DNA of 64,000 nucleotides, from positions 35,738,394 to 35,802,393 of the forward strand of contig OZ012694.1 in assembly GCA_963942565.1 (NCBI GenBank), in the 5' to 3' direction. Numbering within the stretch: the first letter of the stretch is position 1; each line of letters starts with the position of its first letter. This DNA is from Maea johnstoni. Its lineage: Eukaryota; Annelida; Polychaeta; Spionida; Magelonidae. Under the pieces are notes generated by a model. That model worked only from the letters and a program-made list of their open reading frames with translations, was not told the DNA's origin and searched no databases. The position numbers and the translations under genes are program-made. Below are positions 58,988 to 64,000 of this stretch, piece by piece.

Positions 58988-59850
58988 AAACATATGGCAA
59001 GCATTTTGAGAGTTTATTAAGCATTTCAAATACCAATAAATCATTTTCTAGTATTTATAAATCATTTTCTATAGTCTGTCTGACTCAAGTTTGGCAATCA
59101 CTTTTGTCACTTTAATGTGACAAAACGTTCGAGTTTGCCATCCAAACTTGGCAAACATGTTAGGAGCACTACTCCGTGTATGTATAATCATATTTTTTGT
59201 CTCAACTCTGCAAAATGTTGATTTTGCTCATTACGTCCCATTGTAAAATGTGTCCATTGCCAACAATACGATCTCGCGTGTTTGTATTGTTCGCAACAAA
59301 CAAACACGCGACTGACGCGAGATCGTAGTGTCAGCAATGTGCACATTTTACAGTAGGAACTAATGAGCAAAATCAACATTTTGCGGAGCTGAGACAAAAA
59401 GTATGTTTGTACATACACGGGGTAGTGCTCCAAAGAGGTTTGCCAAGTTTGGATGGCAAACTCGAACGTTTTGTCACAAAAAAGTGGCAAAAGTGATTGC
59501 CAAACTCGAGTCAGACAGACTATAGTATTTATAAATGACTGCATTTACAAATATTAGAAAATGAATTACAAATATTAGAAAATGAATTATAAATACTAGA
59601 AAATGATTTATAAATACTAGAAAATGATTTATAAATACTAAGAAATGATTTACTTGTATTTAGGAATGTGCATGCTTCTCTAATACTGATAAATCAATTA
59701 CAAATATTATAAATTATTTTCTAGTATTTATAATTATTTTCTAATATTTGTAAATCATTTATTAATATTTGTAATTATTTATAAATATTAATAAATATTT
59801 TCAAATACTAAATAATGCTTAATAAACTCTCAAAATGCTTGCCATACAAA
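58988..59850. mobile_element. Nested inverted-repeat element (outer element with inner foldback)
   Basis: Outer ends: ATATGGCAAGCATTTTGAGA (58990) and its inverse at 59815-59846, both continuing 'gtttattaagcatt'. Subterminal short repeats 'aaatactagaaaatgattta' line both sides. Inside, 59067-59527 is a second, nearly perfect foldback with arms of about 220 bp starting CTATAGTCTGTCTGACTC and meeting near 59290. No protein is encoded. Confidence 0.85.
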
Positions 59851-59854
59851 CAGA

Positions 59855-60515
59855 CCAAATGGGCCGACAGAAGTTCCAAACTGAGCAACAGGGCCAGACT
59901 GGCCAACCGAGCCAAATAGGTCCAAATGGGCCAACCGTCTAGAATTGACCAAATAGACCAGATGGGAAGACTGAGCCAAATTGGTCATTTCATTTGGTCA
60001 AGCACGCCAACCCGGTCCAATAAGAAAATATGGTCAAATTGGTCCAAACTGCCCAACGATCCTAAATGGGCCAAAAAGAAGGCCAAAATAGCCCAAATTG
60101 GCCAAAGAGGCGCAGATGGCCAAACAAGTCCTGAGAAGACAAACAAAATACCAAATGAGCAAAAAAGTCTCAAAAAGCCAAAAAAAGAAAGCAAAATGGA
60201 ACAAACCAGGTCAAATAATTCCAAAAGACCAAAAAAGGTTTGAAAAATGCGTAATGGGTCAATAAGGACAAACACATGCCAAAAGACAAAACAAGGTCAT
60301 ACAAGGTCAAATGGTCCAAAAGGGGCAAAAAACTCCACACTGGCCAAAAAGGCCAAGAAGATCCGAAGAAGACTAAAAAAGGCTAAATGGGCCAAAATAA
60401 GGGCCACAAACGATCAAAATGTTCCAATGGTCCAAAAGACACTAAAAGAGGCCGAATGGGCCAAAAAGGGCAAAAAATCAAAATGGCCAAATGGGTCAAA
60501 AACTCTCTCTTGACC
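59855..60515. repeat. Degenerate GGCCAAA/TGGTC minisatellite
   Basis: About 650 bp dominated by variants of 'gccaaa(a)tgggcc' and 'ccaaaaaggcc', with no fixed period. The start is G-rich and clean; it decays to A-rich toward the right. Lysine-rich open frames on the plus strand come from the repeat. Confidence 0.85.
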
Positions 60516-61243
<728 letters not shown>

Positions 61244-61246
<3 letters not shown>

Positions 61247-61400
61247 GATTAACGTCACTTTTTGCCATATTGCGTCTAGTCGAGACTAGCCAGTTGTAAG
61301 TGGTGGAGAAAACCAGAGTACCCGGCGAAAACCACCGCCTAACCCCGTTCACTGGCAACTTCCTCAAGGGGCTGAGTACAGGAAGACTACCAAAATGATT
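61244..61400 (-). mobile_element. SINE body and tail, minus orientation
   Basis: Reversed, it reads 'gaagttgccagtgaacgggg', 'aggcggtggttttcgccggg', 'tactctggttttctccacca', then 'cttacaactggctagtctcg', 'caatatggcaaaaagtgacg', then (TA)n. The head is absent. Confidence 0.75.
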
Positions 61401-62044
61401 CAAAGACTAGATGGAAGTTGAAGTTCTTCTGTCTCGCCAATGTAGCGCCTCAAATGAGTACATCACATGTTACAATTGGCAATCGAACTTTACTACCAAT
61501 TTTACCAAAATGACAAACACGTAAGTTAGGCACCTCTAATTCCTACAGAACATAGTGTCAATAAGTACGGTGAAAACATAAATTCCAAATCCCTAAGTCA
61601 TGCCTGAGACAATCTTTAATTCACCTGCACACTCTGACGTACCGGAGTGATTTTCCGTCACCTCAAATAAAGTGCCTAATTCAGCGGAAGAGTCGAACAA
61701 GCTAATAATCGTTTCCAGCTGACATGGATTCAACGTCACCAATACGTATACGTACAGGCTTATTTTATTGAACTTTAACACAGAGGATTACCAGAATATA
61801 ATCTCCATTATGAAACCAGCACAATTGCACGCAATAACTTACGAGTTTTCATATGTCGAAATTCGGTCAGCAAAATCTGATGTACTCACAGCTCACTTTA
61901 CACGATGTCCACTGTATGTATCAGAGCGTCTCGATCACGTAAGTTTTCCGGTTATTCTTGATTCCACTCTATCAGCAGTCACGCTGTTTATAGCTAGAGC
62001 AGCGTTTCTGTGCTAACGTTTTGATCAGACGCCTTTGGATCCGA
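61401..62044. other. Intergenic, no feature recognised
   Basis: No supported feature. Confidence 0.4.
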
Positions 62045-62175
62045 ATTGGACTTGGTATTTTAATTTTCGCCACCATTTCTGCCATAGTTACGGTAGGCTA
62101 ATTCATGACCAGCCAGTCCTAAGTAGTGGGGGAAACCGGAGTACTCGGCGAAAACCACTGCCTAACCCAAAGCCA
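62045..62175 (-). mobile_element. SINE body and tail, minus orientation
   Basis: Reversed, 'ttgggttaggcagtggtttt', 'cgccgagtactccggtttcc', 'cccactacttaggactggct', then 'ctatggcagaaatggtggcg'. Truncated at its 5' side. Confidence 0.7.
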
Positions 62176-62241
62176 CTGATGATTCGCATTAGTCTCACAG
62201 TAGCAGGACTACCTATGGCTCAATTGATGAAATTTACGATA

Positions 62242-62349
<108 letters not shown>

Positions 62350-62383
62350 ATAGGTAGATAGACAGATTGATAGTACATGTATT

Positions 62384-62507
62384 AGTTATCCTTGTGAAAA
62401 TGGTATAGACAAGATGCCTGCGAGAAGCCAGCAGGTGTCGTATGAGGCCGAAAGACCAAGTACGATACCTGCTGGCTGAATTTGTACCATTTTCGCAACA
62501 AGGATAT
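62384..62507. mobile_element. Small foldback element
   Basis: 'tatccttgtgaaaatggta' and 'taccattttcgcaacaagga' form the outer arms; 'gccagcaggtgtcgta' and 'tacgatacctgctggc' the inner. Total about 122 bp. Confidence 0.75.
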
Positions 62508-63240
62508 CGAATTTATCATTAGCCCCCAACCCTACATTAATTTTGAATCACGAGTTCAAGGTTCTTGCAGTAGACACGATTAAACTCTTGGTCAGACTCG
62601 ACTCACACAAGGCAACAGCAAGGTTTTCTCACTTGAACGCACGCTTTACATACCTACCACATGGTGCCATACATAGGCCATTGCTGGTACTACACCTTTG
62701 ACAGTTCTACAATGGTTGGTCAACGCATATGAGAATGCCGACTGTTCAGGGACAATGAGTCTAGCCTAGAACACCGTGCCCTGTAATGTATCTTTGGATA
62801 GACTAACCTCTAAACCATAGTATAATTGAATAAGTATTGAATAATGCTTTTCTCGACTATCTGGGGACTGAAGCAATGCAATACTCCGAGATCGATTCTT
62901 GACATAATGGTGAAATGGTGTTCACTCATCAAGCATTTGACGGTTCTAATCACACTTATATGTATCAATCCTGTTACTGAATTTAGTTTCAATAACAGAC
63001 CCTAGTTCAATGACATACGTAATACCTGTTTAAGCAGAGGCATGAATATCTCTGGTTTAAGGGAGTATTGGAAGAATTTCAAAGTGGTATTAGAAACACG
63101 GAAGTGCATGTGTACTGTATGTTCATTGGGTTATATTTCCAGAACTCACAAATTGAAAATGTCATATAGTAATCATAGGTATGCTTATGCTACTAATAAT
63201 GGACATCATGAAAGGGTGTAGCGGAGGCCCAACTCTAATC
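62508..63240. other. Intergenic, no feature recognised
   Basis: Unique sequence with no supported exon. Confidence 0.4.
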
Positions 63241-63455
63241 GTATGACGTCACGCTCTTTCACCCCTGTCAAAAGGAAGTCCATATCTCCCCCAAGGCACT
63301 TTCGCATGATTTATGTGCGAGATGGGAGTTGAATTAAGTCATATAATATTTATCGTGTTTGCAATAATGTTTGTGACGACATTTGGTGGCCCATAATGCC
63401 TTACAAGTGCTAGCTGCGACTTGTTAGATGTAAACAGTGAGCGGCATTTCAACAG
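63241..63455 (+). promoter_or_regulatory. Candidate promoter and non-coding first exon of a gene to the right
   Basis: A CRE palindrome TGACGTCA (63244-63251) is followed about 200 bp later by a near-ideal splice donor, AACAG|GTAAGTAC (63455/63456), with locally higher complexity between. No partner acceptor or coding exon is visible before the window ends, so this is only a suggestion. Confidence 0.25.
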
Positions 63456-63529
63456 GTAAGTACATACCGGTATGTATATGTGTGCATGTTGATAGCCAAA
63501 CTATTAGCTCGATGTCTTACCTTGTTAAA

Positions 63530-63632
63530 TGCATACATACACAAACATACATACATACATACGTACATACGCATGCATATATACATTCATACATACATAC
63601 GTATATATGTACATCTTGTGTGTGTGTGTGTC
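63530..63632. repeat. (CATA)n/(GT)n microsatellite
   Basis: 'catacata' units with G interruptions followed by (TG)n. Confidence 0.85.
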
Positions 63633-64000
63633 TTTTTAATTTTACAAGTGGAAATGAGAATCGCTATATGTTCGACACCTCTTCAAGCTGTCCAAATTAC
63701 ACCGAGTTCTCTGTAGTGTTTGCAAGGACCCCAGACATAAAAACTAACCGTTCCCTCTGAGTTGACTCACTATCGTAGTTCTGTCAATATCCCACCAGTT
63801 TAATCTTATCAACGGCCTATAGATGACACCACAAGGTTATCCCTCTAGTGGTTTCAGTGGTAATCTCATACCCTTAACCTAGCTACTAGGCTTTACTGTG
63901 TATTAATTTCTTATATCATTTTATGCCTGCACCTATATTACATAAGCACTTGTGGTCTACTGTTGGTCATTTAGTTCACACAATGGCCCCCACGAGGGGG
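63633..64000. other. Window edge, no feature recognised
   Basis: Unique sequence with no supported exon on either strand. Confidence 0.4.

Noticed and set aside
59926-60513. Lysine-rich open frames of 88-105 codons
   Set aside because: They come from the GGCCAAA minisatellite; they overlap in different frames and start and stop with the repeat.

Overview
The window is invertebrate animal nuclear DNA: AT-rich, with split genes that have GT-AG introns, and dense non-coding repeats. The three proteins resemble human proteins closely along their length, and one intron is of the U12 (minor spliceosome) type. Together with the many short inverted-repeat elements and tRNA-derived SINEs, this points to a marine deuterostome. 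My best guess is amphioxus (Branchiostoma), but no single feature proves it.

Three complete protein-coding genes could be assembled exon by exon with every intron phase closing. From left to right they are fbxw4 (minus strand, 7 coding exons, 8382-15987, 417 aa; F-box/WD40 substrate receptor), bccip (minus strand, 6 coding exons, 18695-26094, 304 aa; BRCA2/p21-interacting protein, relative of yeast Bcp1) and nup107 (plus strand, 25 coding exons, 26380-52574, 998 aa; Y-complex nucleoporin). bccip and nup107 are head to head, with only 285 bp between start codons, so they probably share a bidirectional promoter. A tRNA-Gly(GCC) gene lies on the minus strand at 57653-57723. A possible 5' exon of a further plus-strand gene, with a CRE palindrome and a strong splice donor, sits near 63.24-63.46 kb.

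The rest is repeats. I recognise two LINE 3' ends; a tRNA-derived SINE family in at least seven pieces; two hAT-like elements with 8-bp target duplications; a 1.84-kb long-inverted-repeat element with a 9-bp target duplication; several families of short inverted-repeat elements (TTAA-CCCTT, TTAA-CCCATTCATGCC, GGTCTTAGCCAG, TA-CAGTG and others); several foldback palindromes; seven long (TA)n arrays; and long triplet-repeat tracts in nup107 introns.

The most unusual signal is that exon ends have been tandemly copied together with their splice sites, over and over. It is seen at fbxw4 exon 3 (107 bp x 7), the bccip terminal exon (129 bp x 7), and nup107 exons 8, 14, 16, 17 and 20. The bccip array carries acceptor-like sites in the correct phase to serve as alternative terminal exons. 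I see no operon-like or defence-like system; this splice-junction duplication pattern is the best candidate for something undescribed.
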